Source: Euonymus europaeus (taxonomy: Eukaryota > Streptophyta > Magnoliopsida > Celastrales > Celastraceae). Taken from it: a DNA stretch of 64,000 nt. The stretch covers positions 16,225,001-16,289,000 of the forward strand of contig OY756961.1 in NCBI GenBank assembly GCA_963580455.1. Reading direction: 5' to 3'. The notes under the pieces were generated by a model. The model saw only the letters and a list, made by a program, of their open reading frames with translations, ran no database searches and was not told where the DNA came from. A program made the position numbers and the translations under genes. Positions 53,040-64,000 of the stretch are shown here, one piece after another (the stretch's first letter is position 1; every line of letters starts with the position of its first letter).

Positions 53040-56000
53040 CAAAAGGATGAAACCGTTAAAAGCTCCTCCGTAGAGAGAGTTGAGCAACTTCGGACCATTA
53101 AAGTTGCTCGGTGTACAATTTTTATTGTTCTTATATGTCAAATTTTATGAGTATAAGCTTCCTAGATTATTTCGATGCCAAAACACCAACTTTCTATGAA
53201 AAATGGACAAAACTGTTAAAAGCTCCTCCATAGAGAGAGTTGAGCAACTTCAGACCATCAAAGTTGCTCGGTGTACAATTTTTATTGTTCTTCTATGTCA
53301 AATTTTACGAGTATAAGCTTCCTAGATTATTTCGATGCCAAAACACCGACTTTCTATGATAAATGGACGAAACCGTTAAAAGCTCCCCCATAGAGAGTGT
53401 TGAGCGACTTCGAACCATCAAAGTTGCTCGGTGTACAATTTTTATTGTTCTTCTATGTAAAATTTTACGAGTATAAGCTTCCTAGATTATTTCGATGCCA
53501 AAACACCAATTTTCTATGACAGATGGACAAAACCGATAAAAGCTTCTGCATAGAGAGAGTTGAGCAACTTCGGACCATCAAAATTGCTCTATGAACACTT
53601 TTTGTTGTTCTTCTATGTCACATTTTACGAGTATAAGCTTCCCAGATTATTTCGATGCCAAAACACCAACTTTCTATGACAAAAGGACGAAACCGTTAAA
53701 AGCTCCTCCATAGAGAGAGTTGAGCAACTTCGGACCATCAAAATTGCTCTATGAACACTTTTTATTGTTCTTCTATGTCAAATTTTACGAGTATAAGCTT
53801 CATACATTACTTCGATGCCAAAATACCAACTTTCTATGACAAATGAACAAAACTTGTTAAAAGCTCCTCCCTAAAGAGAGTTGAGCAACTTCGGACCATC
53901 AAAGTTGCTCGGTGTACACTTTTTATTGTTCTTCTATGTCAAATTTTACGAGTATAAGCTTCCTAGATTATTTCGATGCTAAAACACCAACTTTCTATGA
54001 CAAATGGAAAAAACCGTTAAAAGCTCCTCCATAGAGAGTGTTGAGCGACATCGAACCATCAAAGTTGCTCGGTGTACAATTTTCATTGTTCTTATATGTC
54101 AAATTTTATGAGTATAAGCTTCATAGATTATTTTGATGCCAAAACACCAACTTTCTATGACAAATGGACAAAACTGTTAAAAGCTCCTCCATAGAGAGAG
54201 TTGAGCAACTTCGGACCATCAAAATTGCTCTATGAACACTTTTTGTTGTTCTTCTATGTCAAATTTTACGAGTATAAGCTTCCTAGATTATTTCGATGCC
54301 AAAACACCAACTTTCTATGACAAAAGGACGAAACCTTTAAAAGCTCCTCCATAGAGAGAGTTGAGCAACTTCGGACCATCAAAATTCCTCTATGAACACT
54401 TTTTGTTGTTCTTCTATGTCAAATTTTACGAGTATAAGCTTCCTAGATTATTTCGATGCCAAAACACCAACTTTCTATGAAAAATGGACAAAACAGTTAA
54501 AAGCTCCTCCAAAGAGAGAGTTGAGCAACTTCAGACCATCAAAGTTGCTCGGTGTACAATTTTTATTGTTCTTCTATGTCAAATTTTACGAGTATAAGCT
54601 TCCTAGATTATTTCGATGCCAAAACACCGACTTTCTATGATAAATGGACGAAACCGTTAAAAGCTCTCCCATAGAGAGTGTTGAGCGACTTCGAACCATC
54701 AAAGTTGCTCGGTGTACAATTTTTATTGTTCTTATATGTAAAATTTTATGAGTATAAGCTTCCTAGATTATTTCGATGCCAAAACACCAACTTTCTATAA
54801 CAAAAGGATGAAACCGTTAAAAGCTCCTCCGTAGAGAGAGTTGAGCAACTTCGGACCATTAAAGTTGCTCGGTGTACAATTTTTATTGTTCTTATATGTC
54901 AAATTTTATGAGTATAAGCTTCCTAGATTATTTCGATGCCAAAACACCAACTTTCTATGAAAAATGGACAAAATTGTTAAAAGCTCCTCCATAGAGAGAG
55001 TTGAGCAACTTCAGACCATCAAAGTTGCTCGGTGTACAATTTTTATTGTTCTTCTATGTCAAATTTTACGAGTATAAGCTTCCTAGATTATTTCGATGCC
55101 AAAACACCGACTTTCTATGATAAATGGACGAAACCGTTAAAAGCTCCCCCATAGAGAGTGTTGAGCGACTTCGAACCATCAAAGTTGCTCGGTGTACAAT
55201 TTTTATTGTTCTTCTATGTAAAATTTTACGAGTATAAGCTTCCTAGATTATTTCGATGCCAAAACACCAATTTTCTATGACAGATGGACAAAACCGATAA
55301 AAGCTTCTGCATAGAGAGAGTTGAGCAACTTCGGACCATCAAAATTGCTCTATGAACACTTTTTGTTGTTCTTCTATGTCACATTTTACGAGTATAAGCT
55401 TCCCAGATTATTTCGATGCCAAAACACCAACTTTCTATGACAAAAGGACGAAACCGTTAAAAGCTCCTCCATAGAGAGAGTTGAGCAACTTCGGACCATC
55501 AAAATTGCTCTATGAACACTTTTTATTGTTCTTCTATGTCAAATTTTACGAGTATAAGCTTCCTACATTACTTCGATGCCAAAATACCAACTTTCTATGA
55601 CAAATGAACAAAACTTGTTAAAAGCTCCTCCCTAGAGAGAGTTGAGCTACTTCGGACCATCAAAGTTGCTCGGTGTACACTTTTTATTGTTCTTCTATGT
55701 CAAATTTTACGAGTATAAGCTTCCTAGATTATTTCGATGCTAAAACACCAACTTTCTATGACAAATGGACAAAACCGTTAAAAGCTCCTCCATAGAGAGT
55801 GTTGAGCGACTTCGAACCATCAAAGTTGCTCGGTGTACAATTTTCATTGTTCTTATATGTCAAATTTTATGAGTATAAGCTTCATAGATTATTTCGATGC
55901 CAAAACACCAACTTTCTATGACAAATGGACAAAACTGTTAAGAGCTCCTTCATAGAGAGAGTTGAGCAACTTCGGACTATCAAAGTTTCTCGGGATAGAC

Positions 56001-56560
56001 TTTTTATTGTTCTTCTATGTAAAATTTTACGAGTATAAGCTTCCTAGATTATTTCGATGCCAAAACACCAACTTTCTATGACAGATGGACAAAACCGTTA
56101 AAAGCTCCTCCATAGAGAGAGTTGAGCAACTTCGGACCATCAAAATTGATCTATGTACACTTTTTGTTGTTCTTCTATGTCACATTTTATGAGTATAAGC
56201 TTCTTAGATTATTTCGATGCCAAAACACCAACTTTCTATGACAAATGGACAAAACCGTTAAAAGCTTCTGCATAGAGAGAGTTGAGCAACTTCGGACCAT
56301 CAAAATTGCTCTATGAACACTTTTTGTTGTTCTTCTATGTCACATTTTACGAGTATAAGCTTCCTAGATTATTTCGATGCCAAAACACCAACTTTCTATG
56401 ACAAAAGGACGAAACCTTTAAAAGCTCCTCCATAGAGAGAATTGAGCAACTTCGGACCATCAAAATTGCTCTATGAACACTTTTTGTTGTTCTTCTATGT
56501 CAAATTTTACGAGTATAAGCTTCCTAGATTATTTCGATGCCAAAACACCAACTTTCTATG
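53040..56560 (+). repeat. 11-monomer tandem duplication (offset about 1,761 bp)
   Basis: GGATGAAACC with CTCCGTAG at 53,045 recurs at 54,806; the CAATTTTCTATGACAGATGG monomer at about 53,510 recurs at about 55,268; AAAATACCAACTTTC follows in both. A third related start at 56,887 lies 2,081 bp (13 monomers) further. Confidence 0.7.
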
Positions 56561-58260
56561 AAAAATGGACAAAACCGTTAAAAGCTCCTCCATAGAGAGA
56601 GTTGATCAACTTCAGACCATCAAAGTTGCTCGGTGTACAATTTTTATTGTTCTTCTATGTCAAATTTTACGAGTATAAGCTTCCTAGATTATTTCGATGC
56701 CAAAACACCGACTTTCTATGATAAATGGACGAAACCGTTAAAAGCCCTCCCATAGAGAGTGTTGAGCGACTTCGAACCATCAAAGTTGCTCGGTGTACAA
56801 TTTTTATTGTTCTTATATGTAAAATTTTATGAGTATAAGCTTCCTAGATTATTTCGATGCCAAAACACCAACTTTCTATGACAAAAGGATGAAACCGTTA
56901 AAAGCTCCTCCGTAGAGAGAGTTGAGCAACTTCGGACCATCAAAATTGCTCTATGAACACTTTTTATTGTTCTTCTATGTCAAATTTTACGAGTATAAGC
57001 TTCCTACATTACTTCGATGCCAAAATACCAACTTTCTATGACAAATGAACTAAACTTGTTAAAAGCTCCTCCCTAGAGAGAGTTGAGCAACTTCGGACCA
57101 TCAAAGTTGCTCGGTGTACACTTTTTATTGTTCTTCTATGTCAAATTTTACGAGTATAAGCTTCCTAGATTATTTTGATGCTAAAACACCAACTTTCTAT
57201 GACAAATGGACAAAACCGTTAAAAGCTCCTCCATAGAGAGTGTTGAGCGACTTCGAACCATCAAAGTTGCTCGGTGTACAATTTTCATTGTTCTTATATG
57301 TCAAATTTTATGAGTATAAGCTTCATAGATTATTTCGATGCAAAAACACCAACTTTCTATGACAAATGGACAAAACTGTTAAGAGCTCCTTCATAGAGAG
57401 AGTTGAGCAACTTCGGACTATCAAAGTTTCTCGGGATAGACTTTTTATTGTTCTTCTATGTAAAATTTTACGAGTATAAGCTTCCTAGATTATTTCGATG
57501 CCAAAACACCAACTTTCTATGACAGATGGACAAAACCGTTAAAAGCTCCTCCATAGAGAGAGTTGAGCAACTTCGGACCATCAAAATTGATCTATGTACA
57601 CTTTTTGTTGTTCTTCTATGTCACATTTTATGAGTATAAGCTTCTTAGATTATTTCGATGCCAAAACACCAACTTTCTATGACAAATGGACAAAACCGTT
57701 AAAAGCTTCTGCATAGAGAGAGTTGAGCAACTTCGGACCATCAAAATTGCTCTATGAACACTTTTTGTTGTTCTTCTATGTCACATTTTACGAGTATAAG
57801 CTTCCTAGATTATTTCGATGCCAAAACACCAACTTTCTATGACAAAAGGACGAAACCTTTAAAAGCTCCTCCATAGAGAGAGTTGAGCAACTTCGGACCA
57901 TCAAAATTGCTCTATGAACACTTTTTGTTGTTCTTCTATGTCAAATTTTACGAGTATAAGCTTCCTAGATTATTTCGATGACAAAACACCAACTTTCTAT
58001 GACAAAAGGACGAAACCGTTAAAAGCTCCTCCATAGAGAGAGTTGAGCAACTTCGGACCATCAAAATTGCTCTATGAACACTCTTTGTTGTTCTTCTATG
58101 TCAAATTTTACGAGTATAAGCTTCCTAGATTATTTCGATGCCAAAACACCAACTTTCTATGACAAAAGGACAAAACCTTTAAAAGCTCCTCCATAGAGAG
58201 AGTTGAGCAACTTCGGACCATCAAAATTGCTCTATGAACACTTTTTGTTGTTCTTCTATG
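55600..58260 (+). repeat. 9-monomer tandem duplication (offset about 1,440 bp)
   Basis: The ordered series AACTTGTTAAAAG, CGATGCTAAAAC, TTTTCATTGTTC, GGGATAGAC, AATTGATCTATG, CTGCATAGAG is present from 55,613 and again from 57,052. GGGATAGAC lies at about 55,994 and 57,434. The AAACTTGTT insertion base is kept in both. Confidence 0.7.
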
Positions 58261-59749
58261 TCAAATTTTACGAGTATAAGCTTCCTAGATTATTTCGATG
58301 CCAAAACACCAACTTTCTATGAAAAATGGACAAAACCGTTAAAAGCTCCTCCAAAGAGAGAGTTGAGCAACTTCAGACCATCAAAGTTGCTCGGTGTACA
58401 ATTTTGATTGTTCGTATATGTAAAATTTTATGAGTATAAGCTTCCTAGATTATTTCGATGCCAAAACACCAACTTTCTATGAAAAATGGACAAAACTGTT
58501 AAAAGCTCCTCCATAGAGAGAGTTGAGAAATTTCAGACCATCAAAGTTGCTCGGTGTACAATTTTTATTGTTCTTCTATGTCAAATTTTACGAGTATAAG
58601 CTTCCTAGATTATTTCGATGCCAAAACACCGACTTTCTATGATAAATGGACGAAACCGTTAAAAGCTCCCCCATAGAGAGTGTTGAGCGACTTCGAACCA
58701 TCAAAGTTGCTCGGTGTACAATTTTTATTGTTCTTCTATGTAAAATTTTACGAGTATAAGCTTCCTAGATTATTTCGATGCCAAAACACCAATTTTCTAT
58801 GACAGATGGACAAAACCGATAAAAGCTTCTGCATAGAGAGAGTTGAGCAACTTCGGACCATCAAAATTGCTCTATGAACACTTTTTGTTGTTCTTCTATG
58901 TCACATTTTACGAGTATAAGCTTCCTACATTATTTCGATGCCAAAACACCAACTTTCTATGACAAATGAACAGAACTTGTTAAAAGCTCCTCCCTATAGA
59001 GAGTTGAGCAACTTCGGACCATCAAAGTTGCTCGGTGTACACTTTTTATTGTTCTTCTATGTCAAATTTTACGAGTATAAGCTTCCTAGATTATTTCGAT
59101 GCTAAAACACCAACTTTCTATGACAAATGGACAAAACCGTTAAAAGCTCCTCCATAGAGAGTGTTGAGCGACTTCGAACCATCAAAGTTGCTCGGTGTAC
59201 AATTTTCATTGTTCTTATATGTCAAATTTTATGAGTATAAGCTTCATAGATTATTTCGATGCCAAAACACCAACTTTCTATGACAAATGGACAAAACTGT
59301 TAAGAGCTCCTTCATAGAGAGAGTTGAGCAACTTCGAACTATCAAAGTTTCTCGGGATAGACTTTTTATTGTTCTTCTATGTAAAATTTTACGAGTATAA
59401 GATTCCTAGATTATTTCGATGCCAAAACACCAACTTTCTATGACAGATGGACAAACCGTTAAAAGCTCCTCCATAGAGAGAGTTGAGCAATTTCGGACCA
59501 TCAAAATTGATCTATGTACACTTTTTATTGTTCTTCTATGTCAAATTTTACGAGTATAAGCTTCCTACATTACTTCGATGCCAAAATTACAACTTTCTAT
59601 GACAAATGAACAAAACTTGTTAAAAGCTCCTCCCTAGAGAGAGTTGAGCAACTTCGGACCATCAAAGTTGCTCGGTGTACACTTTTTATTGTTCTTCTAT
59701 GTCAAATTTTACGAGTATAAGCTTCCTAGATTATTTCGATGCCAAAACA

Positions 59750-60070
59750 CCAACTTTCTATGACAAATGGACAAAACTGTTAAGAGCTCCTTCATAGAGA
59801 GAGTTGAGCAACTTCGGACTATCAAAGTTTCTCGGGATAGACTTTTATTGTTCTTCTATGTAAAATTTTTCGAGTATAAGCTTCCTGGATTATTTCGATG
59901 CCAAAACACCAACTTTCTATGACAAATGGACAAAACTGTTAAGAGCTCCTTCATAGAGAGAGTTGAGCAACTTCGGACTATCAAAGTTTCTCGGGATAGA
60001 CTTTTTATTGTTCTTCTATGTAAAATTTTACGAGTATAAGCTTCCTAGATTATTTCGATGCCAAAACACC
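59750..60070 (+). repeat. Adjacent duplicated TCGGGATAGAC monomers
   Basis: Two consecutive monomers carry the same combination (ACTGTTAAGAGCTCCTTC, CGGACTATCAAAGTTTC, TCGGGATAGAC), at about 59,836 and 59,996. Elsewhere in this domain the type appears singly within a larger order, so this is a local single-monomer duplication. The first also has small private changes (GACTTTTATTG, TTTTTCGAG, CTGGATTATTT). Confidence 0.75.
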
Positions 60071-60999
60071 AACTTTCTATGACAGATGGACAAACCGTTA
60101 AAAGCTCCTCCATAGAGCGAGTTGAGCAACTTCGGACCATCAAAATTGATCTATGTACACTTTTTATTGTTCTTCTATGTCAAATTTTACGAGTATAAGC
60201 TTCCTAGATTATTTCGATGCCAAAACACCAACTTTCTATGAAAAATGGACAAAACCGTTAAAAGCTCCTCCAAAGAGAGAGTTGAGCAACTTCAGACCAT
60301 CAAAGTTGCTCGGTGTACAATTTTTATTGTTCTTATATGTCAAATTTTATGAGTATAAGCTTCCTAGATTATTTCGATGCCAAAACACCAACTTTCTATG
60401 ACAAATGGACAAAACTGTTAAGAGCTCCTTCATAGAGAGAGTTGAGCAACTTCGGACTATCAAAGTTTCTCGGGATAGACTTTTGATTGTTCTTCTATGT
60501 AAAATTTTACGAGTATAAGCTTCCTAGATTATTTCGATGCCAAAACACCAACTTTCTATGACAGATGGACAAAACCGTTAAAAGCTCCTCCATAGAGAGA
60601 GTTGAGCAACTTCGGACCATCAAAATTGATCTATGTACACTTTTTGTTGTTCTTCTATGTCACATTTTATGAGTATAAGCTTCTTAGATTATTTCGATGC
60701 CAAAACACCAACTTTCTATGACAAATGGACAAAACCGTTAAAAGCTTCTGCATAGTGAGAGTTGAGCAACTTCGGACCATCAAAATTGCTCTATGAACAC
60801 TTTTTGTTGTTCTTCTATGTCACATTTTACGAGTATAAGCTTCCTAGATTATTTCGATGCCAAAACACCAACTTTCTATGACAAAAGGACGAAACCTTTA
60901 AAAGCTCCTCCATAGAGAGAATTGAGCAACTTCGGACCATCAAAATTGCTCTATGAACACTTTTTGTTGTTCTTCTATGTCAAATTTTACGAGTATAAG

Positions 61000-63900
61000 C
61001 TTCCTAGATTATTTCGATGCCAAAACACCAACTTTCTATGAAAAATGGACAAAACCGTTAAAAGCTCCTCCATAGAGAGAGTTGATCAACTTCAGACCAT
61101 CAAAGTTGCTCGGTGTACAATTTTTATTGTTCTTCTATGTCAAATTTTACGAGTATAAGCTTCCTAGATTATTTCGATGCCAAAACACCGACTTTCTATG
61201 ATAAATGGACGAAACCGTTAAAAGCTCTCCCATAGAGAGTGTTGAGCGACTTCAAACCATCAAAGTTGCTCGGTGTACAATTTTTATTGTTCTTATATGT
61301 AAAATTTTATGAGTATAAGCTTCCTAGATTATTTCGATGCCAAAACACCAATTTTCTATGACAGATGGACAAAACCGATAAAAGCTTCTGCATAGAGAGA
61401 GTTGAGCAACTTCGGACCATCAAAATTGCTCTATGAACACTTTTTGTTGTTCTTCTATGTCACATTTTACGAGTATAAGCTTCCCAGATTATTTCGATGC
61501 CAAAACACCAACTTTCTATGACAAAAGGACGAAACCGTTAAAAGCTCCTCCATAGAGAGAGTTGAGCAACTTCGGACCATCAAAATTGCTCTATGAACAC
61601 TTTTTATTGTTCTTCTATGTCAAATTTTACGAGTATAAGCTTCCTACATTACTTCGATGCCAAAATACCAACTTTCTATGACAAATGAACAAAACTTGTT
61701 AAAAGCTCCTCCCTAGAGAGAGTTGAGCAACTTCGGACCATCAAAGTTGCTCGGTGTACACTTTTTATTGTTCTTCTATGTCAAATTTTACGAGTATAAG
61801 CTTCCTAGATTATTTCGATGCTAAAACACCAACTTTCTATGACAAATGGACAAAACCGTTAAATGCTCCTCCATAGAGAGTGTTGAGCGACTTCGAACCA
61901 TCAAAGTTGCTCGGTGTACAATTTTCATTGTTCTTATATGTCAAATTTTATGAGTATAAGCTTCATAGATTATTTCGATGCCAAAACACTAACTTTCTAT
62001 GACAAATGGACAAAACTGTTAAGAGCTCCTTCATAGAGAGAGTTGAGCAACTTCGGACTATCAAAGTTTCTCGGGATAGACTTTTTATTGTTCTTCTATG
62101 TAAAATTTTACGAGTATAAGCTTCCTAGATTATTTCGATGCCAAAACACCAACTTTCTATGACAGATGGACAAAACCGTTAAAAGCTCCTCCATAGAGAG
62201 AGTTGAGCAACTTCGGACCATCAAAATTGATCTATGTACACTTTTTGTTGTTCTTCTATGTCACATTTTATGAGTATAAGCTTCTTAGATTATTTCGATG
62301 CCAAAACACCAACTTTCTATGAAAAATGGACAAAACCGTTAAGAGCTTCTGCATAGAGAGAGTTGAGCAACTTCGGACCATCAAAATTGCTCTATGAACA
62401 CTTTTTGTTGTTCTTCTATGTCACATTTTACGAGTATAAGCTTCCTAGATTATTTCGATGCCAAAACACCAACTTTCTATGACAAAAGGACGAAACCTTT
62501 AAAAGCTACATCATAGAGAGAATTGAGCAACTTCGGACCATCAAAATTGCTCTATGAACACTTTTTGTTGTTCTTCTATGTCAAATTTTACGAGTATAAG
62601 CTTCCTAGATTATTTCGATGCCAAAACACCAACTTTCTATGAGAAATGGACAAAACCGTTAAAAGCTCCTCCATAGAGAGAGTTGATCAACTTCAGACCA
62701 TCAAAGTTGCTCGGTGTACAATTTTTATTGTTCTTCTATGTCAAATTTTACGAGTATAAGCTTCCTAGATTATTTCGATGCCAAAACACCGACTTTCTAT
62801 GATAAATGGACGAAACCGTTAAAAGCTCTCCCATAGAGAGTGTTGAGCGACTTCGAACCATCAAAGTTGCTCGGTGTACAATTTTTATTGTTCTTATATG
62901 TAAAATTTTATGAGTATAAGCTTCCTAGATTATTTCGATGCCAAAACACCAACTTTCTATGACAAAAGGATGAAACCGTTAAAAGCTCCTCCGTAGAGAG
63001 AGTTGAGCAACTTCGGACCATTAAAGTTGCTCGGTGTACAATTTTTATTGTTCTTATATGTCAAATTTTATGAGTATAAGCTTCCTAGATTATTTCGATG
63101 CCAAAACACCAACTTTCTATGAAAAATGGACAAAACTGTTAAAAGCTCCTCCATAGAGAGAGTTGAGCAACTTCAGACCATCAAAGTTGCTCGGTGTACA
63201 ATTTTTATTGTTCTTCTATGTCAAATTTTACGAGTATAAGCTTCCTAGATTATTTCGATGCCAAAACACCGACTTTCTATGATAAATGGACGAAACCGTT
63301 AAAAGCTCCCCCATAGAGAGTGTTGAGCGACTTCGAACCATCAAAGTTGCTCGGTGTACAATTTTTATTGTTCTTCTATGTAAAATTTTACGAGTATAAG
63401 CTTCCTAGATTATTTCGATGCCAAAACACCAATTTTCTATGACAGATGGACAAAACCGATAAAAGCTTCTGCATAGAGAGAGTTGAGCAACTTCGGACCA
63501 TCAAAATTGCTCTATGAACACTTTTTGTTGTTCTTCTATGTCACATTTTACGAGTATAAGCTTCCCAGATTATTTCGATGCCAAAACACCAACTTTCTAT
63601 GACAAAAGGACGAAACCGTTAAAAGCTCCTCCATAGAGAGAGTTGAGCAACTTCGGACCATCAAAATTGCTCTATGAACACTTTTTATTGTTCTTCTATG
63701 TCAAATTTTACGAGTATAAGCTTCCTACATTACTTCGATGCCAAAATACCAACTTTCTATGACAAATGAACAAAACTTGTTAAAAGCTCCTCCCTAGAGA
63801 GAGTTGAGCAACTTCGGACCATCAAAATTGATCTATGTACACTTTTTGTTGTTCTTCTATGTCACATTTTATGAGTATAAGCTTCTTAGATTATTTCGAT

Positions 63901-64000
63901 GCCAAAACACCAACTTTCTATGACAAATGGACAAAACCGTTAAAAGCTTCTGCATAGAGAGAGTTGAGCAACGTCGGACCATCAAAATTGCTCTATGAAC
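61000..64000 (+). repeat. 13-monomer tandem duplication (offset about 2,080 bp)
   Basis: The CAATTTTCTATGACAGATGG monomer at about 61,350 recurs at about 63,430, and AAAATACC with AACTTGTT at 61,680 recurs at 63,761. After 63,800 the second copy departs from the first, joining directly to the AATTGATCTATGTACAC monomer rather than the GGTGTACACTTTTTATTG one, so a further junction lies there. Confidence 0.7.

Larger units (their letters stand above)
42662..64000 (+). repeat. 160-bp satellite array, domain 5 (mosaic of nested duplications)
   Basis: All sequence is the 160-bp monomer, including a 161-bp class with an added T in AAAACTTGTTAAAAG. No single HOR length dominates. Markers CAATTTTCTATGACAGATGG and TCGGGATAGAC give spacings of 960, about 1,278, 1,440, about 1,760 and 2,080 bp in different places, that is 6, 8, 9, 11 and 13 monomers. 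The TCGGGATAGAC class, seen in domain 1, reappears here from about 46,413. The array continues past the window end. No gene is seen. Confidence 0.93.

Noticed and set aside
1..64000. CRISPR array
   Set aside because: The whole 160-bp unit is repeated. There are no unique spacers between short constant repeats, and no cas genes.
1..64000. A human-type CENP-B box
   Set aside because: I looked for TTCG followed by the A and CGGG positions of the box. TTTCGATGCC and CTTCGGACC share only the TTCG core, not the rest.
1..64000. rRNA spacer subrepeats
   Set aside because: Spacer subrepeats can be of this size, but no rRNA gene, promoter or GC-rich spacer sequence is seen in 64 kb, and the HOR pattern fits a satellite better.

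Overview
The window is a nearly pure tandem satellite array from a eukaryotic, probably plant, genome. About 62.6 of the 64 kb consists of head-to-tail copies (roughly 390) of one 160-bp monomer. I see only the + orientation, no inversion, and no convincing protein-coding, tRNA, rRNA or CRISPR feature. My consensus monomer is about 36% GC and usually carries one HindIII site (AAGCTT). Length, AT-richness, long homogeneous arrays and higher-order repeats (HORs) fit a centromeric or pericentromeric satellite. That role is inferred: nothing in the DNA proves CENH3 occupancy. I do not recognise the satellite family or species.

Layout. (1) 1-13,203: a domain whose first 2.6 kb has a 4-monomer (641 bp) periodicity, followed by a 23-monomer HOR (about 3.68 kb) in two full copies and a rearranged, truncated third. 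(2) 13,204-14,631: the only non-satellite DNA, about 1.43 kb starting TGTTGGGA, probably a truncated or rearranged LTR retrotransposon fragment. The satellite phase is broken across it and the array type changes there. (3) 14,632 to about 25,860: an 11-monomer HOR (1,759 bp) with a 14-monomer variant and a rearranged stretch. (4) About 25,860-36,664: a 16-monomer HOR (about 2,560 bp) whose copies from 28,972 to about 35,940 are almost identical and look like the youngest part of the window. (5) 36,665-42,661: a 10-monomer HOR (about 1,597 bp). (6) 42,662-64,000: a mosaic of overlapping 6-, 8-, 9-, 11- and 13-monomer duplications. The array runs off both ends of the window.

Within the monomer, three things deserve attention: a 9-bp inverted repeat centred near consensus position 101 (numbered from the HindIII site), intact in one monomer class and weakened in another; variation concentrated at CpG/TpG/CpA positions, which suggests methylation-driven decay; and one CpG, in TTTCGATGCC, that is nearly invariant. 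All short open reading frames arise because 160 is not a multiple of 3 and occasional substitutions remove stop codons; I treat none as a gene.
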